A stretch of DNA of 64,000 bases from the NCBI RefSeq assembly GCF_022414575.1, contig NZ_JADWYQ010000011.1, positions 1 through 64,000 on the forward strand. The letters run 5' to 3'. The translations under genes and the position numbers were made by a program. Below, one piece after another: positions 36,948 to 45,939 of this stretch (position 1 is its first letter; each line of letters opens with the position of its first letter). This DNA comes from Streptomyces sp. MUM 178J. Lineage in GTDB: Bacteria; Actinomycetota; Actinomycetes; Streptomycetales; Streptomycetaceae. Under the pieces are notes generated by a model, which saw only the letters and a program-made list of their open reading frames with translations, made no database searches and was not told the origin of the DNA.

Positions 36948-38528
36948 GTGTTCTACCGGACCAGTCTGCAGGCCGCTGCAGCCCTAGCGTCCATATCTCT
37001 GCTGGCCGGATGCGGTCTGTTCGGGGACGAAGACTCCGGCGACGGCGAAAAGATCATCGTCGGCACCACAAGTGAACCGACGACCCTCGACCCGGCTGCC
37101 GCCTGGGACGGATCGTGGGAGCTGTTCCGCAACGTCTACCAGACGCTGCTCAGCTTCCCGACCGGCAGCAGCGCTCCGCAGCCCGACGCCGCCGATGGGT
37201 GCCGCTTCACGGACGCCTCCAACAAGGTCTTCCAGTGCACGCTGCGCCCGGGGCTGACCTTCTCCAACGGCGACGCGCTGGACGCCGCGGCCGTCAAGCA
37301 CTCCATCGACCGGATCAGGACGATCGACGTGGAGGGTGGCCCCAACGGCCTCCTCGGCTCCCTCGCCTCCATCGAGACGACCGGTCAGGACACGATCACT
37401 TTCCGACTCAAGGCCGCCGATGCGACCTTCCCCTTCATCCTGGCCACGCCCGCGATGTCGCTGGTCCCGCCCTCCGAGTACCCGGCAGACCAGCTCCGCG
37501 AAGACGGCAAGCTCACCGGATCCGGCCCCTATGTGCTGTCCGAGTACAAGAAGGGCGAAAAGGCGGAACTGGTCAAGAACGCCAAGTACCAGGGCTTCGC
37601 CAACATGCAGAACGACGGCGTCTCGATCCGCTACTTCCAGGAGTCGGACGTCCTGGTGGAGGCGCTGAAGAAGAAGGAGATCGACGCGATCTACCGCGGT
37701 CTTCCTTCCAGCCGGGTCGTCGAGATCCAGGAAGGGCAGGAGGGGACGGAGCACCTCCAGCTGGTCGAGACGGTCGGTGCGGACATCCGCTACCTCGTCT
37801 TCAACTCGAAGGACCCGATGGCGGGCAAGCTCGCCGTGCGGCGCGCCATCGCACAGGTGGTGAACAGGGACACCCTCGTCGCCAACGTCTACCAGGGCAC
37901 GGCCGAGCCGTTGTACTCCATGGTCCCCAAGGGCATCTCCGGCCACACCACCGAGTTCTTCGACCGCTTCGGAGAGCCCGACGTCAAGAAGGCCAAGGAG
38001 ATCCTCGAGGAGGAGGGCATCACCGAGCCGGTGCCGCTGACCTTCTGGTACACCACCGACCGTTACGGTTCGGCCACCAAGGCGGAGTTCGAGGAGCTCA
38101 AGCGGCAGCTCGACGCCTCCGGTCTGTTCGAGATCACGATTCAGGGCAAGCCGGAGAAGGACTTCCAGAAGGGCTACAAGGCGGGTGAGTACCCCGTCTT
38201 CGGCCGTGGCTGGTTCCCCGACTTCCCGGACCCGGACAACTTCATCGCCCCGTTCGTCGGCGAGAACAACGTGCTCAGCACCCCGTACGAGAACGCGGAG
38301 ATCACCGAGCAGCTGCTGCCGCAGTCCCGGCGGGAGAGCGACCGGGGAGCGGTGACCAAGCAGTTCGAGAGGGCGCAGGAGATCCTCGTCGACGACGTGC
38401 GGCTGCTGCCGCTGTGGCAGGGCAAGCTGTATGTGGCCGCGAGCGAGGAGATCGGCGGCGGCGAGCGCGCCCTCGACCCGCAGACGGTCATGCAGATGTG
38501 GGAGCTGTACCGCAAGGCCAGCTGGTAG
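36948..38528 (+). CDS. Oligopeptide ABC transporter substrate-binding lipoprotein
   Basis: A 526-residue extracytoplasmic binding protein of the SBP_bac_5 (OppA/DppA) family. The signal peptide ends in the lipobox LLAGC (about C22), so it is membrane-anchored. The mature protein starts with KIIVGTTSEPTTLDPAAAWDG and contains the family blocks FRNVYQTLLSF, TLRPGLTFSNGDALDAAAVKHSIDR and FNSKDPMAGKLAVRRAIAQVVNRD. GAGGAG is seven bases before the GTG at 36948; the in-frame GTG at 36942 is too close to it. No permease or ATPase gene is adjacent, so it is an orphan binding protein. Confidence 0.93.
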   Translation: MFYRTSLQAAAALASISLLAGCGLFGDEDSGDGEKIIVGTTSEPTTLDPAAAWDGSWELFRNVYQTLLSFPTGSSAPQPDAADGCRFTDASNKVFQCTLRPGLTFSNGDALDAAAVKHSIDRIRTIDVEGGPNGLLGSLASIETTGQDTITFRLKAADATFPFILATPAMSLVPPSEYPADQLREDGKLTGSGPYVLSEYKKGEKAELVKNAKYQGFANMQNDGVSIRYFQESDVLVEALKKKEIDAIYRGLPSSRVVEIQEGQEGTEHLQLVETVGADIRYLVFNSKDPMAGKLAVRRAIAQVVNRDTLVANVYQGTAEPLYSMVPKGISGHTTEFFDRFGEPDVKKAKEILEEEGITEPVPLTFWYTTDRYGSATKAEFEELKRQLDASGLFEITIQGKPEKDFQKGYKAGEYPVFGRGWFPDFPDPDNFIAPFVGENNVLSTPYENAEITEQLLPQSRRESDRGAVTKQFERAQEILVDDVRLLPLWQGKLYVAASEEIGGGERALDPQTVMQMWELYRKASW

Positions 38529-38543
38529 GCCGACGCCGTCTCC

Positions 38544-38587
38544 ACGGCCCCGTGGGACCGGGCAGCCGCCCGGTCCCACGGGGCCGT
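38544..38587 (+). terminator. Strong hairpin terminator before ung
   Basis: A perfect 20-bp stem (ACGGCCCCGTGGGACCGGGC with its complement) closes a four-base AGCC loop. It ends exactly where the damage-type promoter motif of ung begins. Confidence 0.88.
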
Positions 38588-38609
38588 TGTCAGTGGTCCC
38601 CGGTAGGTT
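38587..38609 (+). promoter_or_regulatory. RecA-NDp/PafBC-type promoter of ung
   Basis: TTGTCAGTG (38587-38595), exactly eight bases, and TAGGTT (38604-38609) match the mycobacterial RecA-independent DNA-damage promoter TTGTCRGTG-N8-TAnnnT at every defined base. Transcription would start near 38616, giving a leader of about 47 bases with GGAGGT. Confidence 0.75.
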
Positions 38610-38662
38610 CTGTGAAGCAAGAACACGGATCGCGAACTGATCCCATACCGGAGGTTGTTGAC

Positions 38663-39346
38663 GTGACCGACACCGCCATGCTGCCCGAGTCCTGGCGCGG
38701 CGTCCTCGACGAGGAGCTGCAGAAGCCCTACTTCAAGGAGCTGACGGAGTTCGTCGAGGAGGAGCGCGCCAGGGGGCCGGTCTACCCGCCGCGCGAGGAG
38801 GTCTTCGCCGCCCTGGAGGCCACGCCCTACGAGCAGGTCAAGGTGTTGATCCTCGGCCAGGACCCGTACCACGGGGAAGGGCAGGGGCACGGTCTGTGCT
38901 TCTCCGTGCGGCCCGGTGTCAAGGTCCCGCCGTCGCTGCGCAACATCTACAAGGAGATGCACGAGGAGCTCGGGCACCCCATCCCCGACAACGGCTATCT
39001 GATGCCGTGGGCCCGCCAGGGGGTCCTGCTGCTCAACGCCGTGCTCACGGTCCGCGCGGGCGAGGCGAACTCCCACAAGGGCAAGGGATGGGAGAAGGTC
39101 ACGGACGCGGTGATCCGCGCCGTCGCCGAGCGGCCCGACCCGGCGGTCTTCGTGCTGTGGGGGAACTACGCGCAGAAGAAGCTGCCGCTGATCGACCAGG
39201 AGCGCCATGTGGTCGTCAAGGGCGCACACCCCTCGCCGCTGTCCGCGAAGAAGTTCTTCGGGTCCCGGCCCTTCACCCGGATCAATGAGGCGGTCGCAGC
39301 CCAGGGGCACGCGCCGATCGACTGGCGGATCCCGGATCTGGGCTGA
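38663..39346 (+). CDS. ung: Uracil-DNA glycosylase, family 1
   Basis: A 227-residue DNA repair enzyme that removes uracil from DNA. The water-activating loop G65-Q-D67-P-Y-H-G71 and the minor-groove loop starting at H189 (HPSPLS) are both intact; length is normal. GGAGGT lies seven bases before the GTG at 38663. It is preceded by a strong terminator and an exact damage-type promoter motif, so it should be transcribed alone or with the following gene 30 bases downstream and induced by DNA damage. Confidence 0.96.
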   Translation: MTDTAMLPESWRGVLDEELQKPYFKELTEFVEEERARGPVYPPREEVFAALEATPYEQVKVLILGQDPYHGEGQGHGLCFSVRPGVKVPPSLRNIYKEMHEELGHPIPDNGYLMPWARQGVLLLNAVLTVRAGEANSHKGKGWEKVTDAVIRAVAERPDPAVFVLWGNYAQKKLPLIDQERHVVVKGAHPSPLSAKKFFGSRPFTRINEAVAAQGHAPIDWRIPDLG

Positions 39347-39376
39347 GAGGATCGGCGCGAGGGAGGTGCAGGCCCC

Positions 39377-39844
39377 GTGGCGGAGCAGCGGCAGGCGTCG
39401 GGGGACGCCATGATGACCCGGATCGGGCAGGCGGTGATGCTGCTGCACGGCGGCGACCGGGAAGAGGCACGCAACCGCTTCGCCGCTCTCTGGGGCGAGA
39501 TCGGCCAGGAAGGGGACCCCCTGCACCGGTGCACCCTCGCGCACTACATGGCCGACGCCCAGGACGACCCCGGCGATGAGCTGGCCTGGGATCTGCGGGC
39601 GCTGTCGGCGGCGGAAGGGCTCGGCGATGAGCGGCTCGCCCGGCACGAGGAGACGCTGGCGGTGAGGTCCCTGTACCCGTCGCTCCATCTCAATCTCGCC
39701 GCCGACTATCTGAAGCTGCACCGGCCGGAGGCCGCGCGCGTCCATCTCGACCGGGCGCGGTCGGCGACGCACGCCCTGGGGGACGACGGGTACGGGGACG
39801 GGGTGCGGGCGGCCATCGCGCGGCTGGAGAGCCGGCTGGCCTGA
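39377..39844 (+). CDS. Tetratricopeptide-like helical protein, 155 aa
   Basis: A soluble, all-helical protein of 155 residues. Helix pairs such as GQAVMLLHGGDREEARNRFAALW and SLHLNLAADYLKLHRPEAARVHLDRA look like TPR units. I do not know its function. GGGAGGTG precedes the GTG at 39377, 30 bases after ung, so it may be read with that gene and share its damage-type promoter. That is inference from spacing only. Confidence 0.8.
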   Translation: MAEQRQASGDAMMTRIGQAVMLLHGGDREEARNRFAALWGEIGQEGDPLHRCTLAHYMADAQDDPGDELAWDLRALSAAEGLGDERLARHEETLAVRSLYPSLHLNLAADYLKLHRPEAARVHLDRARSATHALGDDGYGDGVRAAIARLESRLA

Positions 39845-40059
39845 CGGGGCCCGGCCCCGGGGCGAGCTCCCGACCCGGGCCCGGGGCGGAGGGGGTTCCT
39901 CCCTGGCGCCCCCACTCCTCGGACGCCCCCGGCCGTCTCTCCCCGGGCTCCGTCCGCAGCTGCCGCCGGAAGCGCGCCCTCCTCAAGGGGCTGCGTCTCA
40001 GGCCCCCTGCCCCCTGGGCCGGGGAGTTCGAGGGCGTGGCCTTCAGAAGGTGCGGCGGC

Positions 40060-40623
40060 TCAGTCCCCGGCCGCCTGCTTGCAGATCACCGCCTGGGGGC
40101 TGTCCGTCGGCCACCCCCCGTACTCCTCGCCCAGCGCACAGACGTCGGGCCGTACGGCGGGCACGGGCAGCGCCGTATCTGCGGGGCCGGCGAGTGACGG
40201 GGACGCGGGTGCGGGCCGCCAGGACGGTGTCGCCGTGCCGGGCCGCGGTTGCGGAGCCGCCTCCGGGGTCGGCCGTGGCCGCTGCCGTACGGGCGGCTGG
40301 GCGGCTCCGGCGGGGCGTCGCCGGGACCGCGGGGCGGCGTCCGCGGAGCCGGGAGCGGCGGCCCTGGACGTCCGCGGCGAGGCGGCGCCGTCGGATGCGG
40401 GGTCGCCGGCCGGCGGGTCACCGGCCGGCGGGTCACCGGGCGGTCGGCGCAGGACCTCGCGGCCCGGCCCCTGCACGATCTGCGGTGTCACGGCCTGTGC
40501 CGAGGGCGGGGCCTGTCGGGCCGGCGGCGGAACGGGCCCCGTCTCCACGGCCACACACCCCGACGCGGCCGCACAGGCGATGACCCCGGCCAGCGCGTGT
40601 AACGCGGTTCGGGTCTCATGCAC
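40060..40623 (-). CDS. Putative proline-rich lipoprotein
   Basis: A 187-residue protein with a short signal peptide and lipobox (HALAGVIACAAASGC, cysteine about 23). A long disordered Pro/Ala/Arg region with GDPPAGDPPAGDPASDG repeats follows, and then a short conserved-looking end (DVCALGEEYGGWPTDSPQAVICKQ) with two cysteines that could form a disulfide. The start is a GTG at 40623 with a weak ribosome site. Function is unknown; probably a surface protein. Confidence 0.7.
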   Translation of the reverse strand: MHETRTALHALAGVIACAAASGCVAVETGPVPPPARQAPPSAQAVTPQIVQGPGREVLRRPPGDPPAGDPPAGDPASDGAASPRTSRAAAPGSADAAPRSRRRPAGAAQPPVRQRPRPTPEAAPQPRPGTATPSWRPAPASPSLAGPADTALPVPAVRPDVCALGEEYGGWPTDSPQAVICKQAAGD

Positions 40624-40713
40624 CCGCGCAACTCTGCTGCGTGCCGGGGGTCCTCTCAGGCATACGGCCGTCGAATGGCCCGCACGGGTGACGCCGCCGG
40701 GCTCGTGGACAGG

Positions 40714-41229
40714 TCAGTCGCCGGTCGAGCCGTCGACGCATTCGCGAAGCAGGTCGGCGTGGCCGTTGTGACGGGCGTACTCCTCGATCATGTGGGTGAG
40801 GATCCAGCGCAGGTTGTACGAGTCGCCCGCGCGCGATGTGCGTGCCGCCAGGTCGTCCAGCGAGCGGTCCGCCGCCAGCTCCCTCGCCCGCGCGATCTCC
40901 GCCTGCCAGGTCGCCCGAGCCTCCTCCCAGGTGTCCTCCTCGGCGGGGTGGAAGTCCCCGTCCCGGTCCGCGTCGTCGTAGTACAGCGGCGGCGCCTCTT
41001 CGCCCGCCAGCGTCCGCCGGAACCAGCCGCGCTCCACCTCCGCCATATGCCGTACGAGTCCGAGGAGGGAGAGGTCCGAGGGCGGCACGGACGCGGTGCG
41101 CAGCTGTTCGTCGGTCAGGCCGGCGCACTTCCTCTCCAGGGTCTCGCGGTGGAACTCCAGCCAGCCCTCCAGCATCGCGCGTTCGCCGGCGGTGGTGGAG
41201 GGCTCGGTGCGCTCAGGTGTGGTCGTCAT
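40714..41229 (-). CDS. DinB/DUF664 family (mycothiol-transferase-like) protein
   Basis: A 171-residue four-helix protein. The three metal-binding histidines are visible: one in GLVRHMAEVERGWF and two in ILTHMIEEYARHNGHADLLRECVDG, the DUF664 signature. Relatives bind a divalent metal and some conjugate mycothiol to electrophiles, so a detoxification role is plausible. The name DinB here refers to the fold, not to polymerase IV. No ribosome site precedes the ATG at 41229, and an upstream in-frame ATG at 41241 is also possible. Confidence 0.88.
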   Translation of the reverse strand: MTTTPERTEPSTTAGERAMLEGWLEFHRETLERKCAGLTDEQLRTASVPPSDLSLLGLVRHMAEVERGWFRRTLAGEEAPPLYYDDADRDGDFHPAEEDTWEEARATWQAEIARARELAADRSLDDLAARTSRAGDSYNLRWILTHMIEEYARHNGHADLLRECVDGSTGD

Positions 41230-41269
41230 GGCGGACATCATCGATCAACGCACTGCCGCACGCCACGGT

Positions 41270-41887
41270 TTATCGGCTCGGCTGTGGGCCCTCGCCCAGC
41301 ATGCCGCGCAGCAGTTCGCCGAAGCCGGTCCGCAGCTCGGCCCGCGAGGGCACGGCCGCGTGATACGAGCCGGCGGCGCACGAGAACATCAGCCCTTCGC
41401 ACCAGGCGACCAGAGACAGCGCGTGCCGCTCCGGCTCGGCGGAGCCGGCCGCCGCCATCAAGGCTCTCAGGGGTTCCCGGAAGCGGCTGCCGGTCGCGTC
41501 GTAGAACGAGCGGAGCTCCGGACGCCGGGTCGCCTCCAGGGCCAGCTCATAGCGGCAGACGAGCAGGGGGCGGTGGTCGGTCAGATAGCGGTGCAGAGCC
41601 AGGGCGAGGGCGTCGGTCAGCCCGTCGAGCCCGTCACCGGGGACCGGCAGCTCCTGCGGGGCCAGCGCGGCGGCCTCGCGGTCGGCGAGCCTGCGCACTG
41701 CCGTCTGGAGCAGGGCCTGCCGGGTGCGGGCGTGGTTGGACGTCGACCCCTGGGGGAGTCCCGCCTTCGCGTCGACGGCCCGGTGGGTCAGCCCCCGCAT
41801 GCCGCGCTCGACGAGCAGCTCCAGCGCTGCGTCGCCGATCAGTTCGGCGCGGGGGCCCGCGCCTGTGGTCCTGGTGCGAGCGGTCAT
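41270..41887 (-). CDS. TetR family transcriptional regulator
   Basis: A 205-residue repressor. The N-terminal helix-turn-helix (about 10-57: RAELIGDAALELLVERGMRGLTHRA, AKAGLPQGSTSNHARTRQALL) is followed by a TetR C-terminal helical domain (LTDALALALHRYLTDH). It is divergent from an FAD monooxygenase. TAGGTT (plus 41894-41899) lies six bases before the ATG without a ribosome site, so the message is probably leaderless. Two matching palindromes in the shared gap are likely its operators. Confidence 0.91.
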   Translation of the reverse strand: MTARTRTTGAGPRAELIGDAALELLVERGMRGLTHRAVDAKAGLPQGSTSNHARTRQALLQTAVRRLADREAAALAPQELPVPGDGLDGLTDALALALHRYLTDHRPLLVCRYELALEATRRPELRSFYDATGSRFREPLRALMAAAGSAEPERHALSLVAWCEGLMFSCAAGSYHAAVPSRAELRTGFGELLRGMLGEGPQPSR

Positions 41888-41907
41888 GACGTCAACCTAC
41901 CGCCTTC

Positions 41908-41949
41908 ACTACATATGTAGTACATTGATGTTGTCACTACAGGTGTAGT
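41908..41949. promoter_or_regulatory. Twin TetR operators between divergent genes
   Basis: ACTACATATGTAGT (41908-41921) is a perfect palindrome. ACTACAGGTGTAGT (41936-41949) has the same arms with a G/G centre mismatch. Their centres are 28 bp apart. A TACATT -10 for the monooxygenase (41921-41926) lies between them, so bound repressor would block both promoters. Confidence 0.75.
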
Positions 41950-41979
41950 CGCCGCTGTGTGAGCACTCCAGGAGGAGCC

Positions 41980-43236
41980 ATGTCCTCGGCCCCGCGAACT
42001 CCCGCACGACCCCACACCCCCCGAGCCGTGGTGATCGGCGGCGGCATCGGCGGGCTGACCGCGGCCGTAGCCCTGCGACAGTGCGGCTGGCACACCACCG
42101 TCCTGGAACGGGCCGACAGCCTCGAACCGGTCGGCGCGGGCATCGGCCTCGCCCCCAACTCCCAGCGCGCCCTCGACGTCGTCGGACTGGGCGACACCGT
42201 CCGCGCCCTGGCCACCTGGCACGGCGACGGCGGCCTGCGCACCCCGAGCGGACGCTGGCTCTCCCGCACGGACAGCCGCGCCGCCGCGGAACGCTTCGGC
42301 GGCCCCCTCGTTCCGCTGCACCGCGCCACGCTCATCGAGCACCTCGCCGCCCGGCTGTCCTCCGACGCCCTGCTTCTGGGCACGTCCGCCGTCCTCGCCG
42401 ACCCGGGCGTCCCCGCAGGCCGCCCGGCACGCGTCACCACCACCCGGGGGGACATCGCCGCCGAGCTGGTCGTCGCCGCCGACGGCATCCACTCGGACGC
42501 GCGCACCGCGCTCTTCCCCGGCCACCCGGGCCCCCGATACACCGGCGTCACCGCCTGGCGGGTCGTCGTCCCCGCCCTCGACCGTCCCTTCCCGCCCCAC
42601 GAGACCTGGGGGAGCGGCGCACTGTGGGGCAGCCAGCCCCTCAAGGACGACCGGATCTACGCCTACGCGGCGGCCGCCGCCCCCTCAGGACAGCGGGCCG
42701 GCGACGACGAGAAGTCCGAACTGCTGCGCCGCTTCGGCGACTGGCACGACCCGGTTCCCGGCATCATCGCCGCCGCCCACCCCGAACAGGTGCTGCGCAA
42801 CGACATCTGGCATCAGAAGGATCCGCTGCCCGCCTTCCACCGGGGCCGCACCGCGCTCCTCGGCGACGCCGCCCACGCCATGGCGCCCTTCGCCGGCCAG
42901 GGCGGCAACCAGGCCGTCGAGGACGCCGTCGTGCTCGCCCACTGCGCTCCGCCCGACGCCGACCTGGCGGCCGGCCTCGCCGCGTACACCGCCCAGCGGC
43001 TGCCCCGCGCCACCGCCGTGGTGCGCCTCTCCGCGCGGATCGCCCGCCTGGCCACCCTGTCGAACACACCCGCCGTCGCCGTCCGCAACACCCTGATGGC
43101 CGCGGCCTCCCGGCTCGGCCCCGGCCTGGTGCTGCGCACCTTCGACGGGATCGCCGACTGGTGTCCGCCGCAGCCCACGTATGCTGCCGGTGCCGCCGGA
43201 GCACCGCCGAAGCGACGGCGAGAACCGTCAGATTGA
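41980..43236 (+). CDS. FAD-dependent aromatic-type monooxygenase
   Basis: A 418-residue flavoprotein of the PHBH/UbiH class. The FAD-binding motif is G20-G-G-I-G-G25, the ribose-binding motif is in RTALLGDAAHAMAPFAGQGGN, and VVAADGIHSDAR is the DG motif for NADPH. It would hydroxylate an aromatic or polyketide-like compound. GGAGGAG lies before the ATG. Its expression is probably controlled by the divergent TetR through twin operators. The substrate is unknown; salicylate-hydroxylase-like proteins are common in this family. Confidence 0.9.
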   Translation: MSSAPRTPARPHTPRAVVIGGGIGGLTAAVALRQCGWHTTVLERADSLEPVGAGIGLAPNSQRALDVVGLGDTVRALATWHGDGGLRTPSGRWLSRTDSRAAAERFGGPLVPLHRATLIEHLAARLSSDALLLGTSAVLADPGVPAGRPARVTTTRGDIAAELVVAADGIHSDARTALFPGHPGPRYTGVTAWRVVVPALDRPFPPHETWGSGALWGSQPLKDDRIYAYAAAAAPSGQRAGDDEKSELLRRFGDWHDPVPGIIAAAHPEQVLRNDIWHQKDPLPAFHRGRTALLGDAAHAMAPFAGQGGNQAVEDAVVLAHCAPPDADLAAGLAAYTAQRLPRATAVVRLSARIARLATLSNTPAVAVRNTLMAAASRLGPGLVLRTFDGIADWCPPQPTYAAGAAGAPPKRRREPSD

Positions 43237-43279
43237 GGTCCCGCACACGCGCATCACCGGCGCACAGAGGGAGGACGAC

Positions 43280-44185
43280 GTGAAGGTCGGCTGCATCGGG
43301 CTCGGGGACATCGCGCAGAAGGCCTATCTCCCCGTGCTCTCCACCCTGCCCGGCGTGGAACTGCATCTGCAGACCCGCACCCCGGCGACGCTCGCGCGGA
43401 TCGGAGACATGCTCCATGTCCCCGCGGAACGTCGCCACGCCGACCTTGCGTCGCTGCTCGCCGAGGCCCCGGACGCCGCCTTCGTCCACGCCCCGACCGC
43501 CGCGCACGCCGAGGTCGTCGGCCGGCTCCTGGACGCCGGGGTGCCCGTCTTCGTCGACAAGCCCCTCGCCTACGAATTCGCCGAATCCCGGCGACTGGCA
43601 GACCTGGCCGAACGGCGCGGGGTCAGCCTCGCCGTCGGGTTCAACCGCCGCTTCGCCCCCGCGTACGCCCAGTGCCTGGAGCATCCGCGCGAGCTGATCC
43701 TGATGCAGAAGAACCGCGTCGGCCTCCCCGAAGACCCCCGCACGCTCGTCCTCGACGACTTCATCCACGTCGTGGACACCCTGCGCTTCCTGCTGCCGGG
43801 TCCCGTCGACCACACCGACGTGCGCGCCCGCGTCCGCGACGGGCTGATGCACCATGTGGTGCTCCAGCTCTCCGGCGACGGATTCACCGCGATCGGCGTG
43901 ATGAACCGGCTGAGCGGCTCGGCCGAGGAGATCCTCGAGGTGTCCGGCCAGGACACCAAGCGCGAGGTCCGCAATATCGCGGAGGTCGTCGACCACAAGG
44001 GCCAGCCGAGCGTGCGCCGCCGCGGCGACTGGGTTCCGGTCGCCCGCCAGCGCGGCGTCGAACAGGCCGTGCTCGCCTTCCTCGACGCCGTACGGGCCGG
44101 AAAGACCCTCAGTCCCGCGGATGCCCTGAGGACCCACGAGCTGTGCGAACGCGTCGTGCTCCAGGCCCTCGAGCAGACGACCTGA
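43280..44185 (+). CDS. Gfo/Idh/MocA family oxidoreductase
   Basis: A 301-residue NAD(P)-dependent dehydrogenase. The Rossmann start is KVGCIGLGDIAQKAYLP (G7-x-G9-x-x-A12), and the catalytic lysine lies in VFVDKPLAYEF. NRRFAPAYAQC and a beta-sheet C-terminal domain follow. It acts on a sugar or cyclitol-type substrate that cannot be specified. GGGAGGACG precedes the GTG, 44 bases after the monooxygenase, so it may be co-transcribed. The 3' end overlaps the convergent lnt gene by 77 bases. Confidence 0.9.
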   Translation: MKVGCIGLGDIAQKAYLPVLSTLPGVELHLQTRTPATLARIGDMLHVPAERRHADLASLLAEAPDAAFVHAPTAAHAEVVGRLLDAGVPVFVDKPLAYEFAESRRLADLAERRGVSLAVGFNRRFAPAYAQCLEHPRELILMQKNRVGLPEDPRTLVLDDFIHVVDTLRFLLPGPVDHTDVRARVRDGLMHHVVLQLSGDGFTAIGVMNRLSGSAEEILEVSGQDTKREVRNIAEVVDHKGQPSVRRRGDWVPVARQRGVEQAVLAFLDAVRAGKTLSPADALRTHELCERVVLQALEQTT

Positions 44186-45830
44186 ACGTACGGGCGCCCG
44201 CCGCGGCGCTGAGCGCGGCGAGCACCGCGAGCGCGCCGTACACCGGCCAGTCGCCGAAGCGGACGTACAGCGTGGAGCCCTCGGCCAGCGGGATCTCGTA
44301 CACGGCGGCCGTGCTCTCCTCGGTGCCCAGCACCCGGCCGATGCGCTCCCCCTCGGCGTCGTACACGGTGCTCGCGCCCGTCAGGGTGGCGTGCACCATG
44401 GGACGGCCGGTCTCCGCCGCGCGCAGCGCCGCCAGCGACGCATGCTGCTCGGGCGCCCAACTGCCCTGGAACGTCGACGTCGCCGACTGGGCCGCCAGCA
44501 ACTGCGCGCCGTTGCGCACCAGCCGCCGGCTCATGTCGGGGAACGCCGTCTCGAAGCAGATCAGCGGACCGATGCGCAGACCGTCGCCGGGCAGCTCCAT
44601 CACCACGGGCCGGGTGCCGCGCCTGCGGTCCTCGTCCGCCGCCTCGCCCATGGAGGTGACCCACCCCAGCAGCGCACGGGCCGGAACGTATTCGCCGAAG
44701 GGCACCAGACGCATCTTGTCGTAGCGGTCCCCGGTCGGACCCTCGGGGCCGACCGGCACACTGCTCTTGAAGATGCCCGGCCGGTCGCCGCGCCGCGCAT
44801 CCACATTGACCAGCAGCGGGGCGTCCACCTCGCGGGAGAGCGCGGCCAGCCGCCCGGCCAGATCGGGACGTCGGCCCAGGTCCGCGCCGACGCTGCTCTC
44901 GCCCCAGACCACCAGGTCCACATCGAGGTCCCGGGCGGCCAGCCCGCGGGTCAGCTCCTCGCTGCGGTCGAAGCGCCGCTCGATGCTGGAGAAGCCGTTG
45001 ACGACGCCCGGCTGGACGACTGCGACGCGCGCACGGCCGGAAGGGGCCGGACGCGGCGCCCACAGCCAGGCCGCAGGGACGGCGAGCGCGATGACGAGCA
45101 GCCCCGCCAGTGCGGGAAGGCGCGCCGCACGGGCCGTCACCAGCAGCACCAGCGCCGTGTTCACCGCCACGATCAGCAGACTCACCAGCCACACGGAGCC
45201 GATGGACGCCAGTGCCAGCGCCGGCTCGACCTGCCACTGGCTCGCCCCCAGCAGACCCCACGGCCCGCCGAGCCCTTCCCAGGACCGTGCCAGCTCGATC
45301 AGCAGCCAGCCGGACGGCACCGCGAGCACGGCCGCGGCGCCTCGCGCGGCGGAGGGTGCGCCGCCCAGCAGCGCCCGCACGAGCCAGCCCCAGGGCGCCC
45401 ACAGCACGCCCAGCAGCGCCCCCAGGACCACGATGAACACATGCAGATTTGGCGCCAGCCAGTGGTGCATGGCGACCACGAACCCGATGCCGCCGAGCCA
45501 CCCCTCAAGCGCCGCGCGGCGGCCTGACGGGGCCGTGCGCAGGATCAGCAGCCAGGGCGTCAGCGCCACGCATGCCAGCCACCACAGGGACGGCTCGGGG
45601 AAGGCGAGCACCGGCAGGGCGCCGGCGACGAGTGCCGCCCCGTCGCGCGCGAGGGGCGGGGCCGTCGACAGCCGGGAGGTCAGCAGGCGGTTCAGCCGAC
45701 CGGGCGGACCTTCCCCCGGACCGGCATCCGTGCCGGCATCCGGTCCGGGGGAAGGCCCGGCATCCGGTCCGGGCGCCGGACCTGACGCCGGACCCGGCGG
45801 ATCGCCGCGTCCCTCCGCCGGGATCCGCAT
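44109..45830 (-). CDS. lnt: Apolipoprotein N-acyltransferase
   Basis: A 573-residue membrane enzyme that adds the third acyl chain to lipoproteins. After a Pro/Gly-rich tail of about 45 residues come six or so hydrophobic helices (about 60-250). The carbon-nitrogen hydrolase domain follows, with the catalytic glutamate in VVWGESSVG, lysine in YDKMRLVPFGEYVP and cysteine in GPLICFETAFPD. It matches a Streptomyces Lnt and fits the many lipoproteins in the genome. The ATG at 45830 gives the N-terminal repeat tail; a later start is possible. The last 26 codons overlap the convergent oxidoreductase gene. Confidence 0.92.
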   Translation of the reverse strand: MRIPAEGRGDPPGPASGPAPGPDAGPSPGPDAGTDAGPGEGPPGRLNRLLTSRLSTAPPLARDGAALVAGALPVLAFPEPSLWWLACVALTPWLLILRTAPSGRRAALEGWLGGIGFVVAMHHWLAPNLHVFIVVLGALLGVLWAPWGWLVRALLGGAPSAARGAAAVLAVPSGWLLIELARSWEGLGGPWGLLGASQWQVEPALALASIGSVWLVSLLIVAVNTALVLLVTARAARLPALAGLLVIALAVPAAWLWAPRPAPSGRARVAVVQPGVVNGFSSIERRFDRSEELTRGLAARDLDVDLVVWGESSVGADLGRRPDLAGRLAALSREVDAPLLVNVDARRGDRPGIFKSSVPVGPEGPTGDRYDKMRLVPFGEYVPARALLGWVTSMGEAADEDRRRGTRPVVMELPGDGLRIGPLICFETAFPDMSRRLVRNGAQLLAAQSATSTFQGSWAPEQHASLAALRAAETGRPMVHATLTGASTVYDAEGERIGRVLGTEESTAAVYEIPLAEGSTLYVRFGDWPVYGALAVLAALSAAAGARTFRSSARGPGARRVRTARGSSGHPRD

Positions 45831-45939
45831 GCCGCGCCTCCTCGTCCCGCGTCCCCGGCCTGCCGGACCGGGACCCGCCAGCAGTGTTCCTTCCAGTGTG
45901 GGTGGGACAAACGCGCGCGGGCAGACCGCGCGGGGCGCA

